64,000 nucleotides of DNA from Lota lota (GCA_026745465.1 JACYXH010000446.1:1405466-1469465), one strand, 5' to 3'. Positions 32,569-46,188 are shown, counted from the first letter of the stretch. Numbers and translations are program-made. The notes: generated by a model from the letters alone, not told the origin.

Positions 32569-35488
32569 CCAATTATTGTACAGCAGTGCCACAGAAATGT
32601 GTTGTGAGGTAATGCACCTCAACATTTTATCTACTTAGCTGATGGCGCACTGTGTCATTCAAAATGGACAGTTTTGAACAGAGGTCCAACGCTAAAGCAC
32701 ATGTTCTGTTACTGTATTTTTACACAGGATTAAATATCAGATGATTTTTGCAGAGAACCAGTTATATTGTCTAGAGACCCTTACATAAACGTTTTTATAA
32801 AAGTTGTTTAAAATAACCACCTTGCTTACTAGGCATTGTAGCAACCAGGCTCCACATCAGATGGGGAGTGAGGAATAGATGGAGATAAACAGCAAATCCC
32901 TTCTCCACAAGCACACACACCAGTAAAGAACTTTGAGAACCAACTTCCAGGGATGGTTAGGAGTGCAATGGGTGCCGTAATTGGCAGATATAGTAGTAGC
33001 ATAACAGTTTAAGTGAAATCACTTAGCTGGTAGCTTTCAGGTGGGGTGGCCAAGCGTCCAGTCATGATGGTCTCAAGTAAGGATTTCTACAAAGTACAGA
33101 TCACTTAGACAAGAGTATCAAAGAGATACAAGAAAACTGGGGGATGGGGGAATCAAATCAACTGATGTGATGCAGATTAAATCAGAGGATAATTTTGTAT
33201 CAATTCACCAAGAGCACACAAACACAAGTAAATTAAGAAGATTTTCAGAAACAAGAGACTGGGCCTATACCCCAAATGCACACACATGGGGCGAAACTCA
33301 GGCTCATCACTTCCATGCCTATTGAAAACACAAAGTTATTCAATTAAACAGACTGAGTCTAATAGATATTTTCTAGAAAATGCCAATGAAGTGGTTTGCT
33401 TTTCTAATTGATGAGAGGACCATAATCCCCATGCAAAGCAGCTTATTTATGCATACATACACACACGCACAAATACTCTAGTCTGATTTAAAATAAAGCT
33501 AAATCCCATCAAATCCCTTCAAACACTTAGTTTTCATTGGCTAGCCTGGAGACAGCAGCTATGCCGCTTAGCGCAACAATAAGCTGACACGGAATCTGGT
33601 TTTTCCGTGTAAAAGCTGAAGTTAGAATCTGCTGAACCTCCTCCATTTATTTTCCGATTCACATTATAATGGACACTTCATTATTTACTTTTTTTATATA
33701 TATTATTATTATTATTAATATTATTATTAATATTATTATTATTATACTTATTCCCATATTCATCTTGGCCAATTACAAGACTCATGATGTCAGCGATATC
33801 CTTAAAGCATGTGATCTCTCTGCTTGACCTACAGGAGGATGGTTATGAATGCTGTTTTCCCCAGTGTAGCAATAACGTATGGCTATAATCCTGCATGCCC
33901 TATGTAATGTTATAGATTACACATATCATTACTTTCCACATACATATTTTGATAATTATTTATACAGTGGTACATTCCTCAGCTACTACTATGACCAACT
34001 AAACAGCGAACCCTTCTTTTTCTCCTTCTACTTCCAATATCTGGCTCAGAAGGGCCAAGAGGAATTGGACAGGAAGTTAAGGATTTTTCTTAATGGCACC
34101 ATCTAATCCTTACATAATACATGCTCAAGACATGGTGTACAAACACTCACTGTGATACTCCCCGGAGAGGTACCATGAGAACCCCAAAGTCGGTTAAAGG
34201 AGATAGAGAGTGAGAGATAAAGGGAAAAAATGGAGATAAAGGAAGAAGTCACATTAAAATGTCCCTTCCATTCATCCTTCGCTAGGCTGTGTGATTTAAT
34301 ATATGTATTCTCTCTCTCGTCCCCTGCTTACAACTGCGCCTGGTGATAAAATGGCCACACCAATGGATGTCTTCGCAGGTCTGATCCGTTTCCTCATACA
34401 TGTTACGAGACACAAAATGTGTCAGAATAGTGCACCGCCACTGTTAAGCTTTAATTAAACCCTGCTTGTAGTGCTAGCTTTTAATAAGGTCTGGATACAA
34501 TGAATATAAACATGAGGGTGTATTAATTACTTTTAGGGAGAAAAGAACACAGTTGAATGGGTCATGGTGGGCCCATGAGAGTAGCTCCAGAAACTATTGC
34601 TAATCTTTTGCTAACAACGGAACAGCAATGATTTGCTTTTGATCTCAGGTCTCGCCCGCAGTACATCTTTCAAAAAACAACAGCAGACTCCGGATCGAGG
34701 CGACCAGTGTCTCCCTTCAAGTAAAAGCGAAGAATCGTGTTCTTTGTCCAGGAGATGTGACAACAAGAGATTAAAAAAAAAAAACGTTAAGGAGGACACA
34801 TGCATGATTACTTGGTGAAATTCATACGTCCAATACGACAACGGAAACACTCGGGACAGAAGTGTGACGTGTGTTGCCTACAGATCGACGACGACATTAT
34901 GGCTGCCTATGAAAAAGCCCCACTGAATGTAGCTCTGCAATACAAATGAACACTCAACATTATTGGCCTCACTATGACTTGATTTATTCATTCCATTTAG
35001 AAATATTTTATGTTGAGTCTCATATTGAAATTTACTGACTATTTTGACCTACAGGGGACTAACACTAAAAGTGTTTAGAATAAAAACATTACAGCTAGGC
35101 CTACCTAATTAGTTACCTTTACAATTGAATATTGAAATATCAGGCGGTGGCACAATTGCCATGTTCAATGTAGAATTTATTTTGGCTATTGTTAAAAGGT
35201 TATATTCTCCGGAAGTCAAAAACATTTCTAAAAAAAACTTAAACTGAATAAATGTACTGAAACGTGTATGTTTGTTCACAATGTCTAATTCATTTCTTGT
35301 TCTTTTTTGGTTGAGTGTACGTGATAGCGGCATGAAAGACAATTGCGATCAAATTGCGGGAGGGGAGGGAGGATCAGGGATGATGTTTATATCCTAGTCC
35401 GCCATCTACTGACCAAACATGGTATTAACAAAAGTTAGGTAGTGGAGCTTTAAACAAAGCTTCCTATGTTGCGCCTGTAATGTTACAC
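32569..35488. other. No gene seen
   Basis: Only an (ATT)n microsatellite at about 33695-33745 stands out. Short frames lack recognisable domains. Confidence 0.55.
33695..33745. repeat. (ATT)n microsatellite
   Basis: Trinucleotide repeat interrupted by AATATT. Confidence 0.9.
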
Positions 35489-35546
35489 CGGCTCCTCAAT
35501 AAAGGGAGTACTTCTTTAAAGAAGTACTCCCTTTATTGAGGAGCCG
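35489..35546. repeat. Perfect 58-bp palindrome without spacer
   Basis: 29 bases starting CGGCTCCTCAATAAAGGGAG are followed immediately by their exact reverse complement; the centre is CTTCTTTAAAGAAG. No mismatch was seen on base-by-base reading. There is no target duplication or coding sequence beside it. Confidence 0.95.
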
Positions 35547-36321
35547 CAGCCACAGTCTTCAAAACAGCAATGTAATGTGAAAACACTTTGCACTCGCATT
35601 ACCTCCCAAGCTCAAGAGAAGAATGAATGGTGCTTTAAGCTTTAAATGCAATCTTGTGTTGTCACTTTTCCCCCCAATATATATATTTTTCCTCTGTGCC
35701 TTTCCTGGGCTCTGTTAAGTATCAGAGGCTACATATGCTTAAACATTGCGGATTGATGTCTTCATAATGTGAACATTCATTTTTCATCATCAAAAATATG
35801 AATGCTCTTTTTCAGCCTAAAAGGGCTTAGCAAGCTGTGTTTCTTCCGTTAATTTTGCTAAAATACATCATGTTAAATCTTTGGTGCTAAGCAATTAGCG
35901 TTCAAAGGCACTATTTACCCATTCCGTGTGGACCACTGGACATCGGACAAAAGGCCAAGAATTTGACTTTCTAACTCAATCAAGGACATCCTAAACATTA
36001 CAGAGGACCACGTGTGTGCGCAGGCAAACAAACATAGACTCAAATACACATACAGACACACAAACACACCACAACTACAAACAGACAGGCCACACAAGCG
36101 AACATCAATGGAATCAGAGCGGCTGTGATTGGATTTCCACTGGAATCCCATTCTTGTCGTCATTCATCTGAGGAAGGAAGAGGTGAGAGAGAAGAAAGAG
36201 AAAAGGGAGTCCACACTGTCTATCAGGTGGTTGGTATGGTGACCTGTAATGTGTGTTCGATGGGACACAGTACATGTGATTTTCCATCCCAGAATGTTTT
36301 TTAATTCCATTGCTGGGAGTT

Positions 36322-36324
<3 letters not shown>

Positions 36325-36388
<64 letters not shown>
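36325..36388. repeat. (GT)n microsatellite
   Basis: About 64 bp of GT repeat. Confidence 0.95.
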
Positions 36389-36390
<2 letters not shown>

Positions 36391-36394
36391 ATGC

Positions 36395-38891
36395 GCGCAT
36401 GTGCGTCAGCCACTATGTGTCAGCCACTGTGTGTCCTCTTTATGTCCAGATGTCAGTTGTCACACTGGGACATGACAAGGCGCGTGTTGGTGCTTGTTGG
36501 TCAAGGACCGGAGTCTTCGACCCATCTATGACCTTCACCACTTCAAGTCACTTGACAATCAACCCTCCATTTGCACTTGGACAGTGGCCAGAAAAGAGGC
36601 ACCAATCATCGGGTCAATATAGTGCAGGGATGAGAGTAGAATTCATTACAACTAATTGCACCAGATAACATCAATTTGCAGCCTTTCCCATCACCGTTCA
36701 CCTTAGCCTCTCTCAGGCGAATGTGGAGTCAGCAGATGTGCTCATTGGTTGGATTGATAACAGATAACGTTTAGGTTATGAACTTTACCATGGTTCCCCG
36801 AGTAGGGACCAAATCCATTACTAATATGTCATGATCATGGGTCACGTTAGATCATCTAATCCAATTCAAAACTACTACAATAACAGTGAATGGCAGAGTG
36901 GAGAAAGCTGCGCCCATGCCCCCTCACCCCTCACCTTAGGGGCTTAAAGCAGCAGCTCACCGTCTCAAATTCCTCTTTTCACCGTTGATCGCCTTGGTGG
37001 GCACAGTCTCGCAGTGAAGTACCTTCCTCCAATAAGTTTGGCTATAGAATTGTCGTGTGCTGGGAGCTCCAGCATGCTGTGTGTGTGTGGCCCCTGAAAA
37101 GGCCCTAGGAATACGAGACACCTCTCGGGTAGTGGCCTTGTGTGACGGCGGTACGTATGTCATAGTTTTCGATTGGATTAGATGATCTGCCTATCATGAC
37201 ATATAAATAATAGATTGGGAACTCCTGACCCTCCTGAGGGGGTCTTTGAAAACTGCACACAGTCAAATGCATTTGTATTTAGGCCTACTGTACTGGTTAT
37301 GGCCAAAGTCAAAATAGAATAATCCCCCTCTTAATATTTGTATGGTTTGCGGCATTAAAGCGTTCTTCTACAGTAAAGGCTCAGAATTGAAACAAAACAA
37401 TTCCTGTTTGTGGATTACAGATAGTTTTTTTTTTTATATTCATGTCCATGTACGTTTGACCATAGCTACAATTGCCGAACGAGGCATGTCAATACTGAAA
37501 TATCAGGAAATGTTACTTTTTGATACCACTGAATTACCGATCCTTCTGGATATCACAATAATGTCCATGCTCTATTTCACCACATGTATTAATGCCCTTG
37601 TATTTCTCCTATGGTTAAGACTAGCATTAATAACCGTTTAAGAGAAGAAAAAAGTATTTAGTTTGTATTTTGAATCATTACCACTCAATTATCACTGAAA
37701 ACACTTTTCTATTTACAGTTGTTAACGCGCCCAGTTAACTGCATCTTTTGAAGTGACAAGGGGAATTCAATTTGTGGTTTTAACTAAATCAGCAGCACAT
37801 GCTTTTTTCCCTTTCTTGTGTTCTCTGTTGTTCTTCCAATTCCCACTCCTTGTTCCTAGTTGCAACTGGGATGGCAAATGTGTTGATGTTGAAGACATTG
37901 GCCGTCACACACGAACGACTTGTACGCAAAGATGTGTGCTTAAATCAACAATTAAAACAGTATTAATAAGAACAAGGGAAATATAGTTTTGTTATGGAGG
38001 TTCTAGAATAATTGATTACTAGCATTGGTTCTCTGTGATTTGGCATCGGTCCGAAAGCACACACGGATGATGTTCCATCAAGTCTTATTTATTCAAGTTT
38101 GTGGCGATACAGCTCTTGGCTGGTTGAATGATATTTCAATGTTACAAGAATGTAGATGTGTGTGGGTTTTTCTGAGGTGTGTGTGTTTCCGGATATGTGT
38201 GTGTTGTAGAGTGGGTTACTTACATCTGAACACTAGGGGCAGTAGTGCCATTGCTGGGTATAGTGACCTACCGCTCTCTATCCTGAGGTAGCCAGTTGAT
38301 GTGTGGTCGCTATGCAGGAGAGCCACGGTTTTCGGGTTCTCAATAAATGAGTCATGCGCAAAGTATGTGGCAGTCCAGTTAATAGTTAATAATTAATAGT
38401 TAGTAAATCCAATAAACTACAGTGTGTGTGGCTTGCTTGTCTATGGACACACACTAAACACACTGGAGGTGTAAATGTTCTTCTATAATCCCATTCAAAT
38501 TTCGTTCTTTTTTATTTTTCATATTTGAATTATATTCAAATTTATAATGCTCAAATTTAGCTTATTATTAATATTTACTATGTACCTTTACACTGTATAC
38601 ACAGGCTTGTGCATTGACAATGCCACTTATGGTTGTGGCATGTGGTTTTTAAACCTTCTGTCCATTCTATCACTAAACATTTCTTTCTTGCTAAGTAAAT
38701 AATAATATTAGGCACAAAATGATATTATATTAACGCTACCTCTCGACGGCGTTAATGTAATTAGCCGCATTGTCTGTGGTGATGGAGAGCACTGACTCAC
38801 TGTAAGGTCCTTTTACAGTGAACACAATTGTCTGTTTCATTTTTTTACACGACAATAATAACAAATTATTGAGTTGAATGGGACTCGACAC
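36395..38891. other. No gene seen
   Basis: No recognisable domain. A stretch at about 38220-38420 with an AATAAA word might be a retroelement relic, without firm support. Confidence 0.5.
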
Positions 38892-39612
38892 ATACATTTA
38901 CATTTTACATTTAGGGCACTTAGCAGACTCTTTTATCCAACGTGACTTACAATAAGTACATTTGTCAGAAGAAAGAAACAACAATATATTGCTGTTGGTA
39001 CAGTAAGGATGTTCATAGAACCCGTGCAAAGCACTTACAATTGCTAGTTTAACCCATTCCCCGTATACAACAAAGATAGCTAGGATAAGATGCTACACAA
39101 TGCTAAGTACTATTTTTAAGTGCCAGGACGTACAAACATACAATAAGTGCGTACATTAAGTTCCAGGATGTACAAACATACAATAAGTGCGTAAGGGGGG
39201 TGTAGAGAGTAAGGGAGAAGGGGGGTAAGGAGGGAGGTTATGCAGAATCCAGGTGAACTCTGAACAAGTGAGTCTTGAGTCTCTTGTGGAAGCTGGTGAG
39301 CGACTCTGCAGTCCTGACATCGGCAGGGAGTTCATTCCACCATTGGGGTTCTAAAACAGAGAAGAGTTGTGACTTTGTTGTGCGACCTTTGCTTGCTCTT
39401 AGCGATGGCGGTACCAGGCATCCAGCTGAGGTAGTTGAGCGGAGTGCTCGAGCTTGGGTGTGCGGTCTGAGTAACGCTTGGAGGTAGGCAGGGGCAGTTC
39501 CGTTGACCACCTTGTAGGCCAGTACCATTGTCTTGAATCTCATGTGAGAAACTACAGGGAGCCAGTGGAGGTCACGGAAAAGGGGGGTCACATGGGAGAA
39601 TTTTGGTAGGTT
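38892..39612 (-). mobile_element. L2-like LINE 3' fragment with RT C-terminus
   Basis: On the minus strand a frame from about 39612 to 39238 contains the C-terminal LINE stretch LHWLPVVSHMRFKTMVLAYK, PAYLQALLRPH and WWNELPADVRTAESLTSFH. Its 3' UTR runs to about 38892. The tail includes two copies of a unit of about 42 bp (CAGGACGTACAAACATACAA type) and ends in TTTACATTTAGGGC-type sequence. The family is a different L2-like lineage from the 11-12.9 kb LINE. It is strongly 5'-truncated, with only about 125 RT codons. Confidence 0.85.
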
Positions 39613-39802
39613 GAACATACAATGCGATTTCCGTTTTGTGAAAAGGCGACATTCATTTATTCGCACCAAGTTCGGTTTTTCACGGCTCTAGCCAGCGAAT
39701 AAATCAGTTGAACCAATCACATTCGGGTATCTTTGTCATAATCACCATGGACACTGTACAAGTTGAAGGACATGGCGGAGGTAACAGGCTATTTACGTTT
39801 CT

Positions 39803-39840
39803 CAACACACAGTGTTCTTACTGCAGAACACTGTGTGTTG
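39803..39840. repeat. Perfect hairpin, 16-bp stem, 6-nt loop
   Basis: CAACACACAGTGTTCT, loop TACTGC, then the exact reverse complement. Confidence 0.9.
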
Positions 39841-40930
39841 AAGCGCTGCAGATGTATATAGTTTTTAACGTGCATGAAAACGTTATTGTTCATCAGGCGT
39901 GACATAACAAAAGCATTTCATTTTCAGATGCGGGTAGGCCAAGGCAAGAAGGGCGAGATTTGCTTATGTTAGCCCAAAAAACAAAAATAAAAATGTAAAT
40001 AGTAATTTCAGCATTAGATTACAATACACATTTTTACTATTCAATTTATATTTGACTACCGAAATTCGTTCCAACACTAAAACACTAAAACACAGCAAAC
40101 TAACCCACTTCAGGGGGCAGCAGTCTGTTCGATGCCCAAACATTCCTGCCTACTCTTCAAAACCACTTTAATAGTATTAACATGACAGTGAAGTGGGTGT
40201 ATATTTAACAAACAGAATACCGCCTGGATTGGGTTATAGCCTCACAAAGCCCTTTACCTTAGTAGGTGTTCTAATGCCACTACTGACGCTGCTAGATATT
40301 ACGTGGTTTCTTTAAAAAGGTGGACTCGAAGCTCCAAACGATTTTCTTTCTTTACCAGGTGCCTTTTCTATGAATGGCCCTAATGCATATGTGGGGCGGA
40401 ACGCCTCCTTATATTGTATTTTTGGATTGTACATTATGCTGATTCAGATTCTCATGAACGTGCGCAGCCATTTACCATCAGGTGGGATTCATCATGTTGA
40501 CTCATCATTTACAACAATTTCCTGTTTAGGAGTGTTTGCTGAATCTGACATAGCACACTAGTTTGAGCTGTACACATGCACAAATGTAAGATCAAGAAAT
40601 ACCCACTTGTTCTTGCATGAGGCCCATTGTGAAGCGTTTTGGCCCTGACAGTCGTTCCAATGTGCGTGCACTCGTGTTCATGCTTGTCCTAACCCTGACC
40701 CCATTCCTGCCCTGACCCTACCCACATCAAAATTATACCTAACCATCCTTAGGTATAACCTAATACCTACATTTAACCAATTCTAAAGTTATGCTGTCAC
40801 CATAACCACTGCAGCTTTACTTTGGATCTATGAGTTGTTCTTAAAGCTGCATCAGAGTATATCAGATACTGGGGAAATGGAGAAACACTGCGACATCAAG
40901 CATGACATGCAAAGATAAGGAAACAGGAAG
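39841..40930. other. No gene; possible Harbinger-MITE remnant at the end
   Basis: No domain-bearing frame. Sequence near 40600-40640 (TTCTTGCATGAGGCCC) resembles the GGGCCTCATG-type ends of fish PIF/Harbinger elements, but a partner end was not found. Confidence 0.3.
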
Positions 40931-41018
40931 GGAGAGAGAGAGTGAGAGAATGTGTGTAGTAGAGAAAGGGAATGTGTGTGTGAGAGAGACCGAGAGAGAG
41001 AGAGAGAGAGAGAGAGAA
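40931..41018. repeat. (GA)-rich simple repeat
   Basis: GAGAGA blocks interrupted by GTGTGT and GAC. Confidence 0.9.
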
Positions 41019-41555
41019 GAAAATAAGCAAGGAGATGAGCTTGAGACATCTGATTCACCTCAGAAGTGTATAATAAAGGGGTATACAGTAGTCCAGGAAG
41101 AAGAGCAGAAAAAGTAGCATTGATAAGAAAATGAGAGATGAGAACAAAATGCGATGAAAGTGGAGCAGACAGTGGAAGAGTAAAGGAGAGCAAACAGCCA
41201 GAGAGAGATGTTGAGGAATTGAAAGCAATTCATGACCAATTAAGCTCTCAACCCTGATTGTTCTATAATTAACTGTCCATTTTCTTTGCCTGCCAAGACA
41301 AACTGAGACAATTTTACTCAGGGGTGACAATACTGTGCATGTTTCATTGTGTGTGCATCTGCTCATGTCCGCACATATACATGCCTGCTTATGTAGTCTT
41401 GTGATTTTTGTGACATGCACGCACGTAAACATGTCTTGGCTCTACCTTTAGTCCAATTGTTACAAGCAGGTGGGACAACATTACAAGTTATCAGTGAGAT
41501 GATACAAAACTAAAAGCTTTGGGATAACATGATGAGCTAACAGCATGAAACATAT

Positions 41556-41860
41556 CATGAAACCTTACATATCACTATTCTTCTATTGCTGATACCTTAC
41601 ATATCACTACTCTTCTTTTGCTGATACCTTACATATCACTGCTGATGCCTTACTGTGGAAGTGTGTGTGGATGATGGCCGGTTTAAGCAGCCTCAGCTGG
41701 CCCGAGTCAGACTGATTGAACTCTGGGGCTGGGTGAGGCTGCACACTGAGAAATCAGTGTGCACAGGTTAAACCAGCCATCACCACACACACACACACCC
41801 AGAAAGAGATCTACAATTCTATGGCTCATACCTTACATATCACTACTCTTCTATTGCTGA
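41556..41860. repeat. 32-33-bp tandem repeat, interrupted
   Basis: The unit ACCTTACATATCACT plus TCTTCTTTTGCTGAT-like sequence starts near 41562, 41594 and 41627 and again at 41831. About 165 bp of structured sequence (41660-41825) separates the third and fourth copies. Confidence 0.8.
41661..41792. other. Sequence able to fold into a three-way junction
   Basis: An outer stem pairs 41661-41686 with 41768-41792 with few mismatches. Inside it are two hairpins: GCAGCCTCA (41687-41695) with TGAGGCTGC (41734-41742), and CACACTGA (41742-41749) with TCAGTGTG (41754-41761) around a GAAA tetraloop. It might be a small MITE or a structured RNA gene; no promoter elements or target duplication could be fixed. 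Confidence 0.4.
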
Positions 41861-42391
41861 TGATGATGATGTTGTTGTCGCTGTGGTTGCTCCAATGTCC
41901 TCCGTACGGAAATGAGTTCTGCACCTCACTTATAGTTATCCACATGGCTGTTAACACAGCTTTACACCCATTTGTGTCAATTATATGACAATTAAAAAAT
42001 GGAACGTTTTGAAGGCATTCAAACAATTAAAAAACAATGTTGTGGTTATTGGGTAAAAATTCAGGAAAAAGATAAAGAAGTCATTGATAAAATGTGGTTG
42101 TTTGGATAATGGGAAGAATGAATGGCCATTTAAGGATTATAACTATTGCAGTGAGAGCATGATAGGATGATATTGAATCTCCAGATACCTCCACCTCCCT
42201 GCATTATACCTACCTCTCTCTCTCTCTCTCTCTTTCTCTCTTTGCCTTTCTGCAATTTTCCCCCTCATGAATATTGAGTGGTCCATCAAATATTCATTAC
42301 AAGAATGCATGTGTGCACACTCCCAGCACACGCATGCAAGCACCCTGGATTACGTGCAAGCAGGCTTGCATACAGTTTCACACAAATGCGG

Positions 42392-42393
42392 CA

Positions 42394-42462
<69 letters not shown>

Positions 42463-42570
42463 ACACATACACACTTATGTGCATATATAAATACTTTTCC
42501 ACATGTAGCACAAGAGAGATCAAGCTCAAACAAAGCAACAATGAAAGTTTAATACACAGGATGTCAGGCC

Positions 42571-42608
<38 letters not shown>
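42392..42608. repeat. Two (AC)n microsatellites
   Basis: AC repeats at about 42392-42471 and 42571-42608, preceded at 42213-42243 by a (CT)n tract. His/Thr-rich frames here are artefacts. Confidence 0.95.
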
Positions 42609-42611
<3 letters not shown>

Positions 42612-42871
42612 CAATATAACAACAGAAAGGCACAGGATAACTTCTCACTCACAAATACACATGCACACTCTTATATGTGCACACAAACACATTCAGCAAT
42701 TAATGTTTCATCTGGAGGATGTCAACTTGATTCATGTTATTGGGCTGTTTGTAGTGCTTGTATATATTTTTTTACTCTTTACAAGGATAAAAGACTTCTG
42801 CGTGCAGGATAATCTAGTCCTTGGAATGATAATGAGCTGCAACATGTTTTGTGAATGGTGCTTATATTGAG

Positions 42872-45800
42872 TCAGGGTTCTTACGACATAGACCCAAATC
42901 TATCAATATCAACTGAAATAAATTATAAAAATATAAAATAGTTTGATAATACACAGCATTTTTATTCAGCCAGAAATTAGGCCAATTCCACAAGAGCTTT
43001 CATAATTGCCATGGACCTTCAATAAGTTTCACAGGTCTTAAAGTAACACTCAATTAATGGAATATTGCACAACACGCTGCTTCAAATTTTGCACTTCATC
43101 AAATGACTCAACATCATATTCTTAAAGCAAGGGTAGGCAATTTATTTGACTATGAATCTTTGTCATATTTGTCAGAATTCTGTACATATCCCGATAGCAA
43201 TCAATCAATCAAATTCTCTGACAGAAAATACCAAAATCCGAAACCTCTGGCTGATGCAGGCCTGTAATAAGCCCTTCCAACACTTCATTCGTCCAGAAGG
43301 AAATTATTGGATGGCCTACCTGTCTGTCTACCTACCTACCTGCTCACACTCCGCCAGTGCACTGAATGGTCCTCAACTGGAAACTATTACTTTTGTATTA
43401 CTTGTATTACAGTTTTACAATCAGTTTTTCTTTGAAACATTGAAACATAAATTTAAATTAAAAAGAATAATAACAATATAACCTAGTCCTAGTATTCCAA
43501 TAATCATATTGATGTTCAATCTTGTATCTCTTGTATTTGATGCATTTGTGTTTTGGCACTTTCACTATCCTATCAGTGACAGGAATGGAGAATATGTGTC
43601 ACTGTGTGTCTTACCAGATGTCTGGAAGCCAATAAAGTCAAATATTGCAAGAACCAACCCACTGAAATACATCACTGCATAAAGATGTAAAAATAATGAC
43701 CATCAGTCCCTTACCAGCAGAGCAGCAGTGAGACATGGGCAGGCCTATTGTGTTGTCATCTTAACAATCCCAGTGAAAAGCCATGCTACACTCCTGAGAA
43801 AAACGAGTGTCCAGCGTAGAATACCCCTGAGAGAAAGGTGGTAATTGACCAGCTGTCTATTGTCAATGACGTTATACCACCAACAGCGCTGCTACAGAAC
43901 CAACGTCCATGGACGGCTATGTTCATTCACAGCCATGCCTGAACTGGCCATGCAGGGAGGAAAAAGCATTTGAACAGGTTGATGCTGGGTAGCGAGATGA
44001 GACTACATACTTGGAATTCAAGAGGTTTTTTTGGAGCGCACCATCAAAATAATTCCTCACAAGCCACTGCCTTGCTTCAGTGGCCAGAGGCACTGCATAA
44101 CCCAAGAAGCCATTATGTCTCCGCACATGTGCTGTTATACGTATTGCCAGAAGTCGCTTCCCAACGGGAATCTTCACAGCAGCTACGTTGCGCTTTGTGT
44201 CGGAACAGAGTAGAGGTGATTTGTTGTAAATACTATCTCCCTTGGCAGCCGAATGGCTTTAAAGCAATAATACATTTTCAGGTTTCTTTTCGGTAGAGAT
44301 CATCGCTGTCTGACTTAAAACAGAATTCATCTCGAAGGCTTGGAAGTGGGTAAAGTGGGTAGGAAGCAGAGAGTAATTTACATGAATATGATAATTGTAT
44401 ACATTTATTCAATTAGAAAATGCCCAAATGTTTATTTCCTGTTTTATTTTTCTATTTTGAAGGTTGCCAAGAATTTTCATTTAAATAAAGGTCAGTAGAG
44501 TCACTCTCTATCGCGAAATGATGTAACACAATTGTGATTGAGCCTGTGGCCCACTGATGAAAGCCCTTGCATTATTATCATAAATTAATTATTATTATAA
44601 ATGTTACGACCTTGGTGTTGGTGGCGACATTCCTGCCATGCATTCAAATACGCAGTTAGTGATGCATTTTTCATCACCCAGCAGTGGTTGTTCCGCCAGA
44701 CAGGGTATGGCGGAGCTTCTTCAACAGAGTCGCTCTTCAACCCCCTTGTGTGGAGCGGTGTTCTGATTTCTTCCGCCATAGGTGCCGCCAATGACAACGA
44801 AATTATTCCCTTTCTGGAGCAGCATCAACTAGAGTTTAATTACAGCTTGTTAGCGGGACATTACCAAATAATTATTAGCAAATTAAAAGAGGATGAGAGA
44901 GAGAGACATTTCAATCTTTAATTGTGATTTTAAAAAGTGCCCCTGAGGTGAGGGCTGTGACGCGAGATGCTGCACAGCAGACACTCACATATTTTTTCCC
45001 TGCATTGGTTTTTGTCAGCACTTCCTCAATAAACGGCCAGGAAGCAATTCCCCCTGCACAACCCCATGCATAAATATACACAGCTCCCTGCTCTTTGTTC
45101 TCAGAGTTAACCGTCCTTAGTTTTATTCTTCTCTTATTCCATTCTCCAATCAAGCCCTGCCTCTGACTTCCTCTGCCCTTCTTATTTGTGCTCACTAGCC
45201 CAGAGGCAACCTGTCATTCGTTGCCAGCGAGGAACAACCATTCAATAAATGGGGGAAGGGGGAGTGTTGCAGGGTCAGGGGGGTAGGAGAGTCATGCCGT
45301 CCGAGGGGGTCTGATGGCCTGGGCACCGGGGGAACAGTGTTTATAGCTTCTTGGCCAAGGCCAAAACAATCTCCTTGATGGATTTAACAGGCGAGGGCAG
45401 CAAAGATACACGGGAAACAAGTGGAGGAGAGCGAGAGACAGGGGTGTCGGCGGTACATCAGGGAGGCCAAACAGTGAGGGAATGAGAGAGGAGGAGAGAG
45501 GGAGAGAAAGCGAGAGATGATTGAATTCAGACTACTTACTTTGAACTACTTTTTGCAAGTAATGACGCAGCAGAACCCAGGGTCTTTCTTAGGTTTTCTT
45601 TCTGAACATTTCATAGCTCATGCCAAAACCACAAATTAATCTAATTCTGATTAGATTAACGAGAGACAAAGTTGACAAATGGATCTTTCTATCTTGGCAT
45701 CTTTCATGTGCCAGTCTTATAAGAAAGGAGAGACAAGAAGACAAACTGCACAACAGACTAGATGTGCTGATTTGACACAAAGGTTACGATCGCCGAATGG

Positions 45801-46122
45801 GCATATTGATTTATTGCAATTCAAACCTTGCGCAAAATAGAAGCACAAGGCTTGTGGTTGTACTGCGATAATTGCTTTGTATTGGGAACTGTTGGTGGTA
45901 AAATGTTAGTTTGTTGTTGCTAGTTTGATGTTGTTGAATTCTAATTAAAAGGGGGGAATTATTTTCATGTTTGCTGCCAAATTGTTAATTTGGTCTAGAG
46001 ACAAAACATTCTGACAAGATTATGAAGTGTGGTTTGGGCATTTTGGGCTGAAGCTGACATTGTGCCAGACGGGATAAACTAGTCAGAATTGCATGCATGA
46101 ATGAGAATGAGAATCAATTAGC
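42872..46122. other. No gene seen; possible conserved non-coding sequence
   Basis: No recognisable domain in any frame. The stretch 44460-44900 is AT-rich with several TAATTA/ATTA homeodomain-type words in otherwise complex sequence, which is how conserved enhancers often look; this is only an impression. Confidence 0.3.
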
Positions 46123-46126
46123 AAGC

Positions 46127-46141
46127 TGTGTGTGTGTGTGT

Positions 46142-46188
<47 letters not shown>
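46127..46188. repeat. (GT)n microsatellite
   Basis: About 60 bp of GT repeat with one TATG interruption. Confidence 0.95.

Noticed and set aside
38220-38430. Possible retroelement LTR end with AATAAA
   Set aside because: No paired ends, target duplication or coding neighbour could be found.
42267-42812. Open frames rich in His-Thr or Cys-Val across AC/GT repeats (also at 22189-22437, 25103-25711, 36164-36668, 48795-49147)
   Set aside because: They are translations of dinucleotide microsatellites with no sequence outside the repeat that resembles a protein.
44601-44921. 106-codon plus-strand frame
   Set aside because: Looks like chance in AT-rich sequence; no recognisable domain. Kept only as part of a possible non-coding element.
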